From NCBI GenBank assembly GCA_910577325.1, contig CAJTMR010000027.1, positions 1 through 48,603 on the forward strand: a stretch of 48,603 nucleotides of DNA. The letters are read 5' to 3'. Under the pieces are notes generated by a model that saw only the letters and a list, made by a program, of their open reading frames with translations, had not been told where the DNA came from and ran no database searches. Position numbers and translations under genes: made by a program. Below are positions 17,546 through 26,368 of this stretch, piece after piece (positions within the stretch are counted from its first letter, which is position 1; each line of letters opens with the position of its first letter). The stretch comes from an uncultured Parabacteroides sp. (GTDB lineage Bacteria; Bacteroidota; Bacteroidia; Bacteroidales; Tannerellaceae).

Positions 17546-18856
17546 ATGAACAAACTGTCACTTCTCATCTTGTTGCCGGCATTCTTGTCAGCAACAGGAT
17601 GTAAACAACAAAAGGCGCCCGAAGCGGAAGAAACGATCACCGAAGTCGAGGCTCACGAACCGCTTCCGCCGAAATACACGGCACATTATGACAAGTCTGT
17701 TCCACCCGCCCGCATCGACATTGAAAAGGCGATTGCAGACTCCGTCCCGGTCAACCTGAGCAAAGTGGCCTCATCCATCGAGTATTTCATGGTCGGAGAC
17801 GACAAATATCCGATCACGGACGTGGTTGCAACAAATGAAGGATTCATTGCTCTGAACCAGCCCAAACTATACCTCTATCGTAAAGGGATGAAACGGAAAC
17901 GGGTAGGATTGAAAACGACATACGGGAACTGGATCAATATCTCCGGCTCCGGCTCCAAAATCAGTTTTGATACGGTCACGACCCGCCTGTACGCTCATCT
18001 GAAACGGATCAACCAGGATACCGGTTATGGAGAAGAGTATGTCGCGGAACTTCCTCCATTAGACTCCGTTTTGGCAAGAGTGTACTATCTGTATCCCGAT
18101 TCGCTGCCTAATCGCTACTTCCTTCCTCCAAAAACATCTTTCATCCGTTATTTATCACCAGACAAATATGCAACCCTAAAGGAAAATAAAGATGGTATGG
18201 ATGAAGGCGTCACACTCTTTAAACTGAACGGAGATACGATTTGCACGTTCATGGCCGGCATAGATCCCACTACCAAGAGGGGCTTAACTTTGTTCCAACC
18301 TCCCTTCTTCAACAAGATATACCGGCATGGCGATCAAATAACTTTCCGCTTGTCTTTCTGTGATACGATATACCGGACCCGGAACGAGCAGACCTATTAT
18401 CCGGCATACGTGACCGATTTCGGAAAGCTGCGCCTGACCGCAATCGAAAACATTCAAGGAAAAGACCGGAAGAACAAAGCTTGGATGACTGCACTCGAAG
18501 AGAATGCGAAAGCCCTTTTTATCCGGACATATAAAGAAGGCAAAAGCTCGGAGAGCGGCTGGCTGGATGCAGGACGCGAGCCGGACATGCCACCGGAAGA
18601 ACGCCAAATCGTCTATCTGAAATCCGCCAAAAAGACTTTCGCTTTGCCCGTTAAAGCCCAAGGGCTGACAAATGACCTGGACGGCGGACTCCCTTTCTGG
18701 CCGGACGGACAAACGGACGGTTATCTCTATATGATCCGCCCCGCCAAAGAGTTGAAAGCGAAAATAAAACTGACGGGATCGCCCAAGCAGAAAGAATTGA
18801 AAGCATTTTTAGATGGCGTGGATGAGAAGCAGAATGTGATGATCGTAGTCAAATAA
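17546..18856 (+). CDS. Lipoprotein of unknown function, DUF4933-like, copy 1
   Basis: This 436-residue lipoprotein begins MNKLSLLILLPAFLSATGC, with lipidated Cys19. It is homologous over its full length to the protein at 19268-20581. Shared features include the N-terminal VNLSKVASSIEYFMVGD/ LKLSQIASEIEYYTVGD block, the motif GLPFWPDGQTD near residue 385, and a C-terminus of the form TGSPKQK...VMIVV. The blade-like strand pattern suggests a second propeller, but I do not recognise a characterised function. The name DUF4933 is from memory of similar Bacteroidales gene pairs and is tentative. The gene starts 5 nt after the propeller gene, so the two form one transcription unit and may act together. 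Confidence 0.72.
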   Translation: MNKLSLLILLPAFLSATGCKQQKAPEAEETITEVEAHEPLPPKYTAHYDKSVPPARIDIEKAIADSVPVNLSKVASSIEYFMVGDDKYPITDVVATNEGFIALNQPKLYLYRKGMKRKRVGLKTTYGNWINISGSGSKISFDTVTTRLYAHLKRINQDTGYGEEYVAELPPLDSVLARVYYLYPDSLPNRYFLPPKTSFIRYLSPDKYATLKENKDGMDEGVTLFKLNGDTICTFMAGIDPTTKRGLTLFQPPFFNKIYRHGDQITFRLSFCDTIYRTRNEQTYYPAYVTDFGKLRLTAIENIQGKDRKNKAWMTALEENAKALFIRTYKEGKSSESGWLDAGREPDMPPEERQIVYLKSAKKTFALPVKAQGLTNDLDGGLPFWPDGQTDGYLYMIRPAKELKAKIKLTGSPKQKELKAFLDGVDEKQNVMIVVK

Positions 18857-18874
18857 AAAAAGCAATAAAGAAAT

Positions 18875-19224
18875 ATGAATAAGATTCTTGCCCTGATAAA
18901 CGGTGTGCGACCAGGAACATCCGGTCAGGCTATTCGACCGGAAAGGACATTTCCTGGCAAACATCGGGGCAAACGGATGATGATTTATTGGGGAACGAGG
19001 AATTGCCGTTGAGTAGTTTCGACGGCAATTTTCCTCCTTATCCCAACTTCCGCAACGGTTACTATATCTTGAACCAAGATCCGGGAAACCTGCGCGACAG
19101 GCTTGAAAAAAGCATGGCGACAGGTTCGCTTCTCCCCGAACAGAAAGAGAAAGCGACCCGATTATTAAACTCTATCGGCGAGAACGACAACAACATTCTC
19201 TTTTTAGCTAAGTTAAAACAATAA
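18875..19224 (+). pseudogene. Decayed second copy of the six-bladed propeller lipoprotein
   Basis: The region starts with ATGAATAAGATTC, resembling the start of the intact propeller gene, but then breaks frame. In one frame a fragment reads CDQEHPVRLFDRKGHFLANIG, matching blade sequence of the 16308-17540 protein; its CDQE is also found there (SCDQELLAD). A later frame reads PNFRNGYYILNQDPGNL and ends SIGENDNNILFLAKLKQ, matching that protein's C-terminus. About 280 codons of the middle are missing. It sits exactly where a propeller gene would be expected in front of the second DUF4933-like gene. Confidence 0.8.
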
Positions 19225-19267
19225 ATACATAATAAATCATTACATTCGCTACAAATACAGATTCAAG

Positions 19268-20581
19268 ATGAAAAAGCACCTTTTTACCGTAAGTCTCCTG
19301 TCCGTTTTGCTATTAGCAACAGGATGTAAGCAGGCAGAAGAAAAGACACGACACATACCGACCGCCCCACAGATGGAAGCTCGGATAGACCGTTCTGAAC
19401 CCGTAAAAATCGTGGATGTGGAGCAAGCCTCCGGGAAACCCGCCCCGTTGAAGTTGAGCCAGATCGCTTCCGAGATCGAATACTACACGGTCGGCGATGC
19501 CCGATTCACCGTTACCCAAGCAATCGAGCTACCGGATAGCAATGCTTTTATCACATTCAACAACCCGCGTATCTACTACCGGAAACAAGGTATTCCGAGC
19601 AAACGATACGGGTTCAAGGCATTGGCCTATAAATGGAACAACGAGATGAACGGGCAGAACATGTTTTACGATAAGAAAACCACCCGCATGTATGTCGCCC
19701 TTAGCGGGAAGACTCAGGAAACGCGGATAACCGGGACGGATAGCATCCCTTTCATAGGCGTCTTGCCGCCATTGGACACGATGCTGACGATCCAAAGTTA
19801 CATCTTCCCCGAAAGTCCCATTGAGAAATATCAGCTCGGCCGACGCGACGATAAGTTGCTCGGTTTCTCTTCCACCGGTTATACCTTGTGTCGCTACGGA
19901 GAAACGACGGGAGAACCGGACGGGATCACGACGTTCAACCTACAGGGCGATACGCTTTGCCAGTTCCGGTTGAAAGAAGGGGAGTTGGCCCCGCGCACGA
20001 TGACCGACAACATTCCGTTCTTCCAAACGTCCTACTGGAACACCGGACAGGACCGGATGACCTTCATGATGCCCTATTGCGACACCGTCTACCAGTTACG
20101 TGATCCGCAAACCGTTGCCCCGCTCTACGCTATCCGTTATGGGCAACTGAAGCTTGACCCGAAAGAGGTGAAAGATGGCGGAATCCCCAAAGGCAAAATG
20201 TGGTTGAAAACTTTTTACGAGAACCCCAAAGGGCTGTTCATGGGCCTTTACCAGAAAGGGGAACGAATCATCGCAGACTGGATCGGTTGGGAATATGAAT
20301 ACAAACCGAGCCTGACTCATCAGGCGGTCTATCTGAAAGATGAGGGACGCACAGTCATGCTGCCGGCTGATAAAAACAGAGGCTTCATAAACGATTTGGA
20401 CGACGGACTTCCTTTTTGGCCGGATGGACAGACGGACGATTGCCTGTACATGATCCGTACTGTCACCGAAATGCGTGAACTTGTGAAACGTACCGGTTCG
20501 CCCAAGCAAAAGAAACTGCTTGAACTGTTGGACAATCCGAAGGTGCTGGAACGGGATTATGTGATGATTGTCGTCCGATAA
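19268..20581 (+). CDS. Lipoprotein of unknown function, DUF4933-like, copy 2
   Basis: This 437-residue lipoprotein begins MKKHLFTVSLLSVLLLATGC, with lipidated Cys20. It is a paralogue of the 17546-18856 protein, sharing the EIEYYTVGD block, GLPFWPDGQTD near residue 383 and the C-terminal TGSPKQK...VMIVV. The two copies have diverged substantially at residue level, so the duplication is not recent. Its propeller partner upstream is a pseudogene, so this copy either works alone or uses the intact propeller at 16308-17540. The function is not known. A hairpin terminator follows. Confidence 0.72.
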   Translation: MKKHLFTVSLLSVLLLATGCKQAEEKTRHIPTAPQMEARIDRSEPVKIVDVEQASGKPAPLKLSQIASEIEYYTVGDARFTVTQAIELPDSNAFITFNNPRIYYRKQGIPSKRYGFKALAYKWNNEMNGQNMFYDKKTTRMYVALSGKTQETRITGTDSIPFIGVLPPLDTMLTIQSYIFPESPIEKYQLGRRDDKLLGFSSTGYTLCRYGETTGEPDGITTFNLQGDTLCQFRLKEGELAPRTMTDNIPFFQTSYWNTGQDRMTFMMPYCDTVYQLRDPQTVAPLYAIRYGQLKLDPKEVKDGGIPKGKMWLKTFYENPKGLFMGLYQKGERIIADWIGWEYEYKPSLTHQAVYLKDEGRTVMLPADKNRGFINDLDDGLPFWPDGQTDDCLYMIRTVTEMRELVKRTGSPKQKKLLELLDNPKVLERDYVMIVVR

Positions 20582-20609
20582 AGGCGTCCAGCGGGTTGCA
20601 AACTACATT

Positions 20610-20660
20610 CTGTCCGGTAAAGGAGGACAAATTCTACCTATTGCCATCCTTATCGGACAG
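20610..20660. terminator. Hairpin between convergent genes
   Basis: CTGTCCGGTAAAGGAGGACA at 20610-20629 pairs with TGCCATCCTTATCGGACAG at 20642-20660, with a few mismatches and one bulge. It lies between the stop of the plus-strand lipoprotein gene and the stop of the minus-strand btuF-like gene, so it could serve both. There is no long uridine run directly after the stem. Confidence 0.5.
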
Positions 20661-20666
20661 GAATGT

Positions 20667-21797
20667 TTATTTAAAAAGCATCTTCTTGTAATAACGAGGT
20701 GTGTAACCGGGTAGCAATTCCGGATGGAATACCCGGATCAAGTCTTTCAGCAGGTAATCGGGATGCAAAGGAAATTCCTCGTAATAAGGGACAAGTCCCG
20801 TATTGCAGGAATAAATCCGGCGGTTCTTAAAGGCATCGAAGTTCTCGTACGGCGTATATTCGGCACGCAGGTCGCTGTAGGTCATGTCTTCGGACAGGTT
20901 ATACTTAATCAGCCACATATCGGCATGGATAGCCCGGTCAAGCACCGTCTCGAAAGCTAAAGGCGTACTTCCGGCTCCGGGGAGTTCCTTGAAAACATAA
21001 TCGGCTCCGGCATCGGCATACATATTGGCAATATAGCTATCTCCCGCCGGCATAAACCAGGAAGCACCGAACTTCTTTTCGGAGATAACGGTCGGTCGGG
21101 GCATATCGGCTGTTATCAGCCGTTTCAGATCGAGATAACTCTTTTCCGTTTGCCTGAAAATGGAATCGGCCAACGCTTCCTTACCGAACAGCATCCCGTA
21201 GAAACGAATCCATTCGGTACGTCCCAACGGCAGCGACTCCATATAATCAGCTCCCTCGATAATGGGAATTCCCAATTTCTCGACCGGCCCGTAGCCACTA
21301 TTCTGGAAAGGGGAAACGATCACAAGCTCGGCGCCTTTGTCGATCATCATCTCCACATTAGGGGCGGTCGCCTCTCCCATATCGGCAATCCGTCCGGCTT
21401 TCAGCCCTTCCCGGATGGCAGGGGTGTCCATATAACGAGGTTCACAAACGCCTATGATCCGCTCTGTCTCGCCCAACTGGTCGATAATGGCCGCATGCAC
21501 GGATGTATAGACCACGACATTCTGTGCCGGAACCTGCACGACCGTTCCTTTCGGAAGGTTTCCGGGAACAGGCCGGTCACGGTCTACCAAAAGATACCGT
21601 TGCAACAGGCGCGTGCTGTCCCACGGATCACGCACTTCAACAGCCGTATAGCCATCGAAATGATGCACGGTAAACCCCTGGGCGTAGCGGATGGTGTCGG
21701 AGGAGAGGGAGTTTTCGGTATGAGAGCTCTGCCTCATCTGACAAGAAGGCCAGATAAAGCAGAGTAAAAGAACTATATGCAAAAACAGTTTATTCAT
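20667..21797 (-). CDS. btuF: Periplasmic cobalamin/iron-chelate-binding lipoprotein (BtuF-like)
   Basis: This 376-residue lipoprotein begins MNKLFLHIVLLLCFIWPSC, with lipidated Cys19. It has the Peripla_BP_2 (cluster A-III) fold of substrate-binding proteins for ABC importers of B12 and siderophores. Family features include VVVYTSVHAAIIDQLGETERIIGV, MMIDKGAELVIVSPFQN, LGIPIIEGADYMESLPLGRTEW and ASWFMPAGDSYIANMYADAGADYVF. Its position downstream of btuB and btuG behind a cobalamin riboswitch points to B12. The membrane parts (BtuC, BtuD) are not in the window. A 144-nt AT-rich gap separates it from btuG. Its base composition is that of the surrounding genome, unlike btuG. Confidence 0.83.
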   Translation of the reverse strand: MNKLFLHIVLLLCFIWPSCQMRQSSHTENSLSSDTIRYAQGFTVHHFDGYTAVEVRDPWDSTRLLQRYLLVDRDRPVPGNLPKGTVVQVPAQNVVVYTSVHAAIIDQLGETERIIGVCEPRYMDTPAIREGLKAGRIADMGEATAPNVEMMIDKGAELVIVSPFQNSGYGPVEKLGIPIIEGADYMESLPLGRTEWIRFYGMLFGKEALADSIFRQTEKSYLDLKRLITADMPRPTVISEKKFGASWFMPAGDSYIANMYADAGADYVFKELPGAGSTPLAFETVLDRAIHADMWLIKYNLSEDMTYSDLRAEYTPYENFDAFKNRRIYSCNTGLVPYYEEFPLHPDYLLKDLIRVFHPELLPGYTPRYYKKMLFK

Positions 21798-21941
21798 TTA
21801 TAACTAATATCACAAGAGATAAACAACGGACAAAAAAGGTAGCACAATTTATTTTTAATATTTTTCTCTTTCATTTTATGTTATATTTTAAATCAACACT
21901 GACATTTGCGACATAAAAAGCAAATATACTTGGGTGAGTTT

Positions 21942-23024
21942 TTACTTATTAGTCGTAAATACAAAATCGACCGGATAAGGAAGCGTTTCAAACTGAGACT
22001 TCAGCTTTCCTTCAGAAGAAAAGACATATACATCACCGTTATTATTCTTATTACTTTTTCCTACATAGATATCACCTGTTACCGGATCTACCCCGATGCC
22101 ATTAGGAGAGCTGACTACTGTTCCGTCCGTAATAAAATTATCACTTAGCAATTTTTCATTTTTCAAATCATATTTATAGTACTTCACTTCATTTGCATAA
22201 TAATCATTAAACATGATATAAGCGATATCATCCGCAACTGTCATTTTATAAGCCTTAATACCTTCAACAGTCTTTACTTCGTCAGTTTTAGCATCAATAC
22301 GTTGTACAATATACGATTTGTCATCTGAATAGTCGCTCATGCAAATAACATATATATCCCCGTCGGAATCTGAATAGATATAATTCGGATTCAATGATAC
22401 TGTAATCGTTTTTTCAAACTCAAAGCTATTTATGTCGACAACAGAGACTCTAGTACTTTGGCTCGGCCAATTCATACCATCTGTATCAGCTGTATAGATG
22501 CGCCCATTAGCGATCGTTATACCATCCGGATTAGGTCCAACTTTTACATAGCCTTCAACAGCCATCGATGCAGTATCGATTTTAGCCACATAACCATCGA
22601 ATGTTGTCAGATATACCTTACCATTGTAAGCTGCAAACATACGAGGAGGACGTATTGCTCCTTGATCGTCTGTCAAAGTCAGTTGTTTCAGACTTGTAGC
22701 ATCTGCTGCATCCAAGATTTCAACAGTTTTCGAGCCATACATCGATACATATAGTTTCGAACCATATTTAATCATATGCTGCCCCATATCGCCTAAAGCA
22801 CGATTGTTTTGCTTCTTAAAAATATCTTCAGTTACCTTCCCTTCTGAGTCTAAATAAGAAATCCCAGCATTGTTTTCTCCATAATTACCGCCATTCAGAA
22901 TATAAACCCCTGTCACTTCTGTCGGAACCTCTATATCCGGTTCTATCTTATCATCATTACAAGAAGAAAACGCTAATGCAACAGTTGCACAAGCAAACCA
23001 ATAAAAATTCTTTTTCATTTTCAA
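21942..23024 (-). CDS. btuG: Surface B12-binding beta-propeller lipoprotein BtuG
   Basis: This 360-residue lipoprotein begins MKMKKNFYWFACATVALAFSSC (translation may start at Met1 or Met3). Lipidated Cys22 is followed by NDDK, an acidic stretch typical of Bacteroidetes surface-lipoprotein export. The rest is a YncE-like seven-bladed propeller (GVYILNGGNYGENNAGISYLD, VEILDAADATSLKQLTL, YTADTDGMNWPSQSTRVSVVD, GIGVDPVTGDIYVGKS). BtuG proteins bind cobalamin very tightly at the cell surface and sit on BtuB. The gene follows btuB by 33 nt behind the same riboswitch. The DNA is strikingly AT-rich compared with btuF. Confidence 0.87.
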   Translation of the reverse strand: MKMKKNFYWFACATVALAFSSCNDDKIEPDIEVPTEVTGVYILNGGNYGENNAGISYLDSEGKVTEDIFKKQNNRALGDMGQHMIKYGSKLYVSMYGSKTVEILDAADATSLKQLTLTDDQGAIRPPRMFAAYNGKVYLTTFDGYVAKIDTASMAVEGYVKVGPNPDGITIANGRIYTADTDGMNWPSQSTRVSVVDINSFEFEKTITVSLNPNYIYSDSDGDIYVICMSDYSDDKSYIVQRIDAKTDEVKTVEGIKAYKMTVADDIAYIMFNDYYANEVKYYKYDLKNEKLLSDNFITDGTVVSSPNGIGVDPVTGDIYVGKSNKNNNGDVYVFSSEGKLKSQFETLPYPVDFVFTTNK

Positions 23025-23057
23025 TTACATTAATTGTTTGTTAATCAATATCTATTC

Positions 23058-25082
23058 TTAATATATAAAAACAAGTCCTCCTCGGAAAGAACGTCCAGGC
23101 ATGGGATAGTACTTTACCACATCATAATTTATATTACCTATATTTATAATATCAAATTGTAACCGCAAAGAACAAGATCCAAAAGTAAACGTCCGGTTTA
23201 ACGAAACAGTCTGTTCTGCATAACGATCTATCAAATTTCTCTCTATATTTTGCGGACTGGCATAACGATCTCCAACCACTGTCAATAAATAAGAAATATT
23301 AATCCAAGGCATTTGCAATGCCGCAGAAAAATTTCCCGAATGTTTGGGGGTATAAGGTATTTGATCCCGATAGTTCTTTTCTGTTTCATCTGTTATGTCT
23401 ATCGCATGTTGCCAAGAATAAGATATTTGTCCGGTTAAGGAGATATTTTTCCACAGAGGAACTTCTGTCGATAAATTCACATCAATTCCTCCGATCGAGA
23501 CCTCTCCCATATTCATCATTTTCCAAATGAACATTGTCGGTATAGCAACGATCTTATCACTCACACGATTGTAATAACCATCTACTGAAACATTCAGATA
23601 ATTAATAAAAGGCAACAAACCACTCCATGTCATACCTACATTGTATTGAGTCGCCCGTTCCGGCTTCAAATTAGTATTGCCTATCCTCAAATAATATAGA
23701 TCATTAAAAGTCGGAACACGAAATATATCTTTATAAGAGGCTCGTAAACGGAAGTTATGGTCTGACAGAACTCGCCAAGAAAGACTTACAGCAGGAGATA
23801 ATCGTTTACGATCAGACGGCCTGTCTCCTCTCTCTACATTCTCGATTATATATGTTCCTAACAAACTGGTAGTAGCTGTCAGTCTCGGATCTTTATACTG
23901 GATAGCCAAAGCCGTCAAAGACGTATATCGTTTTGGGAACGGGCATTCTGGAATTGTATTATCCAATGAATTAATGAAATAATCTTCAGCAACAACCAAA
24001 GAAAGATGATCAGCCAAAGAATATAGCCCCGAAATAGAAAGATAATATTCCTTTTGTGTGTATCGATCATCCTGTCGTCCCGATTCATATTTATTATCAA
24101 CATCCAAATGGCGCATCCACGAATAATTATATTTAGCCTGTGCCTGGAAAGTAAATTTTTCAGTTATATGATTCTCATAATGAATCTGTGCAAAAGCATT
24201 CCTATCCCACAAACGTTCACCCGAATAATCATTATAAAATATTACAGATCCGGGCAATCCTCTATGAGAGTCAAAATAATATCCTTTCATCGATAATGTA
24301 CCGAACTTCCCTAAATCACCTGTAAAATTCAATTCCGTACGCCACGATTCGATATCACTGTTGTATCTCTTCTTCTTTTCTATCAAATTACCATTCACCA
24401 ACGTAAATGGATAATTTCCATCCGCTCGTAAATAATCGCCGTGCCAAGAAGTATACCACTTTTTCCCTAACTTCTGTTCATACCGTAAATATGGATTTGC
24501 CAAACCAAACGAACCTGCTTTTACTTGTGCTTTCAGATGATACGAGCGATCAGTGAATACAGGACGACTCGTCTTTATACTCAATGCCCCTGCCGAAGCA
24601 TACATTCGTGCTGTCTGAAAGATGTCGTCGGCTTGGCCGATTGACAGGGAGATCATGTCGACATTGTCCAGAGAGAAACGGCTGATATCTACCTGGCCGC
24701 TCTGCGCATCCGTGACCGTCACCCCATCGTAGCTGACAGCCGTATGTTTGGCTCCGAGGCTGCGAACGGAAACGGTTTTCAAGCCTCCAATGCCTCCGTA
24801 ATCCTGCACGGTCACACCGGAGAAACGCTTCACGGCTTCCGACAGGTCCTGCACGCCGAGCCGTTCGATCCCGGCCTTGTCCATCACTTGAAGCGGTGTG
24901 CTCTCGCGGGTTGTGGAAGGACGTACCTTTCCCACTACCTCGACACCTGAAAGTTGGTGACAGGTCGTCGTGTCCACCTGTGCAAACAAAGCGGCAAACG
25001 GAAACAGCCAGGCACAAAACAGGCCCGACAATCGTTTTATAAGAATATACTGCATACTATTTTGATTCATCAATCCCTTCAC
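23058..25082 (-). CDS. btuB: TonB-dependent vitamin B12 receptor BtuB
   Basis: This 674-residue outer-membrane receptor imports cobalamin. A signal peptide precedes Gln35; Met10 is an alternative start that gives a more usual signal. The plug (about 45-165) has VEVVGKVRPSTTRESTPLQVMD, KTVSVRSLGAKHTAVSYDGV and GQVDISRFSLDNVDMISL. The barrel ends in GRSFRGGLVFIY. There is no CarboxypepD_reg domain. The cobalamin riboswitch upstream and btuG downstream support the call. The first about 170 codons are GC-rich like the genome (about 55-57% in sampled 60-base lines), while the barrel from about 24550 leftwards is AT-rich (about 35-38%). This suggests a mosaic gene. Confidence 0.9.
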   Translation of the reverse strand: MKGLMNQNSMQYILIKRLSGLFCAWLFPFAALFAQVDTTTCHQLSGVEVVGKVRPSTTRESTPLQVMDKAGIERLGVQDLSEAVKRFSGVTVQDYGGIGGLKTVSVRSLGAKHTAVSYDGVTVTDAQSGQVDISRFSLDNVDMISLSIGQADDIFQTARMYASAGALSIKTSRPVFTDRSYHLKAQVKAGSFGLANPYLRYEQKLGKKWYTSWHGDYLRADGNYPFTLVNGNLIEKKKRYNSDIESWRTELNFTGDLGKFGTLSMKGYYFDSHRGLPGSVIFYNDYSGERLWDRNAFAQIHYENHITEKFTFQAQAKYNYSWMRHLDVDNKYESGRQDDRYTQKEYYLSISGLYSLADHLSLVVAEDYFINSLDNTIPECPFPKRYTSLTALAIQYKDPRLTATTSLLGTYIIENVERGDRPSDRKRLSPAVSLSWRVLSDHNFRLRASYKDIFRVPTFNDLYYLRIGNTNLKPERATQYNVGMTWSGLLPFINYLNVSVDGYYNRVSDKIVAIPTMFIWKMMNMGEVSIGGIDVNLSTEVPLWKNISLTGQISYSWQHAIDITDETEKNYRDQIPYTPKHSGNFSAALQMPWINISYLLTVVGDRYASPQNIERNLIDRYAEQTVSLNRTFTFGSCSLRLQFDIINIGNINYDVVKYYPMPGRSFRGGLVFIY

Positions 25083-25104
25083 CCGAAGGATTGTATAATA
25101 ATGA

Positions 25105-25385
25105 ATAATGGCAGGTTTTCTGGCTCATTCTCCCCTTTATAATTGACAATCGTCAATTAAACGGCAGCCTTCCCAACGAATCGGTTAAAAGTTGAGAGTT
25201 AGGAGTTGAGAGTTATTCATAATTTGAACTTTCAACTATTCACTTTCACCTTTCCCCTCTTTCGCCAGTGGCAACAAGAGTTGCCGGGGGTTACAGAATT
25301 TACAGCTACGGGTACAGCTCCGGACTTGCACCGGATTCCCTTTTACTAACCGTTCACGAAAGCAAAGCGATTACACCATAATTCG
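25105..25385 (-). ncRNA. Cobalamin riboswitch
   Basis: Read on the minus strand, the RNA contains GGGAATCCGGTGCAAGTCCG, then GAGCTGTACCCGTAGCTGTA, the conserved GCCACTG (plus 25266-25272) and GGGAAGGC (plus about 25165-25173). The B12 box AGCCAGAAAACCTGCC follows (plus 25110-25125). All are in the order of the cobalamin aptamer. Between GCCACTG and GGGAAGGC there is an AT-rich insert with a direct repeat of GTTGAGAGTT (plus 25191-25200 and 25205-25214). The expression platform includes an AATTGAC/GTCAATT hairpin (25141-25158). It lies directly upstream of btuB and would repress the operon when cobalamin is plentiful. Confidence 0.93.
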
Positions 25386-25389
25386 GTGA

Positions 25390-25419
25390 CAAAGATAGTA
25401 TTTTTTTTAATAAAGCAAA
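25390..25419 (-). promoter_or_regulatory. Promoter of the riboswitch-btuB-btuG operon
   Basis: On the minus strand TTTG (plus CAAA 25416-25419) is followed after 18 bases by TATCTTTG (plus 25390-25397). It predicts transcription starting at about 25383, right at the 5' edge of the aptamer. Confidence 0.75.
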
Positions 25420-25485
25420 TATATAATTTTACGAACATCCCATGTAGCGGTCTTTTGCATCCGGGTGTAAAAGGGGGAAACTTGG

Positions 25486-26145
25486 TTATAGACAGTTTAT
25501 CGGAGCAGAGGAGGTTACGTGTGTCGTGTCTTTTAACTGTAGCGAGTCTTTACGTAACAAAAGTGTATCCTGTCCGGCAAATTCAGGGTGATCGGTTGCA
25601 AGTTTCTTCTTTTTTTTGATGATGTCGGGGGTCGGCAGATTGTTGTAATTTTTCCAAGTCCCGTCTCTTTTGGCATTACGTTTATGTATATAACTCTTCC
25701 TGCTGGTTATTTCTGCCATGTCGAAAGTGACAATACCAGTGTTATGAGAACGATTCATAGGATCGCTTTTCCATGCTTTGAGCATATTTTTATAGACCGG
25801 TAAAAATTTTCCGGGAGGAGGGGTGTATAACCAGAAGACACCGGGAGGCAGATCCTTTAATGCTTTTTTGCGTTTGGTCGAATCCGCTTGTATATATTCG
25901 GTAAAATCTTTGAGGATGGGTAACGGACTTACTGGCGACATTTTCATGTCGGAAGCCGGTTCATCCAAGTTTATAAAAGAACCTGATTGAATTGCTTTCA
26001 TCGTTTCGGGATTCAGTTCCAGTTTCTCTTTACCGGACAGAACGTTCTGGAGCCAGACCGAATCCTTTTTTGTCCACTGCTGTGCAGATACATAATCGAT
26101 GCCTCTCAGACAAATCAACATCACTATGAGTAGTTGTTTGTGCAT
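25486..26145 (-). CDS. Exported protein of unknown function (DUF4858-like)
   Basis: This 219-residue protein has a signal peptide (MHKQLLIVMLICLRGIDYVSAQ). The mature part is basic and low in hydrophobic segments. It includes DSVWLQNVLSGKEKLELNPETMKAIQSGSF near residues 28-57, PPGVFWLYTPPPGK near 101-114 and a lysine run near 182-186. The first block resembles DUF4858 proteins of Bacteroides, a call from memory and tentative. No catalytic motif is visible. It is followed on the same strand by the B12 operon, but the gap of about 70 nt contains a separate promoter, so they are not one unit. Confidence 0.65.
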   Translation of the reverse strand: MHKQLLIVMLICLRGIDYVSAQQWTKKDSVWLQNVLSGKEKLELNPETMKAIQSGSFINLDEPASDMKMSPVSPLPILKDFTEYIQADSTKRKKALKDLPPGVFWLYTPPPGKFLPVYKNMLKAWKSDPMNRSHNTGIVTFDMAEITSRKSYIHKRNAKRDGTWKNYNNLPTPDIIKKKKKLATDHPEFAGQDTLLLRKDSLQLKDTTHVTSSAPINCL

Positions 26146-26205
26146 GTTATATTATTGTACCATCTTATTTTTGTAAAAGAAATATATATGTAAGTAATTC
26201 GGTTG

Positions 26206-26213
26206 CAAATATA
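26206..26213 (-). promoter_or_regulatory. Possible -7 box of the DUF4858-like gene
   Basis: The minus strand reads TATATTTG, matching the -7 consensus, about 60 nt upstream of the start codon. No -33 element was found. Confidence 0.4.
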
Positions 26214-26330
26214 AAGCAACTTATAGTATTAGTATGATATGATTCGTGTGATTTTTTTTCGAAAATAGCTTAAAAAGCATCTTCCGATCCGGATGCAGAG
26301 ATCATGGGATACCTTTATCGCTGTTTTTCG

Positions 26331-26338
26331 TATATTTG
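26331..26338 (+). promoter_or_regulatory. -7 promoter box of the potassium channel gene
   Basis: TATATTTG matches the -7 consensus exactly. Its last three bases are the TTG that could be read as an upstream start codon, so translation must begin later, at the ATG at 26369. Confidence 0.55.
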
Positions 26339-26368
26339 TACCCGGACACACAAATATCAATTCGGATT

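Noticed and set aside
25083..25485. A tRNA or other structured RNA gene besides the riboswitch
   Set aside because: All conserved blocks in this gap are explained by the cobalamin aptamer; no cloverleaf was seen here or elsewhere in the window.
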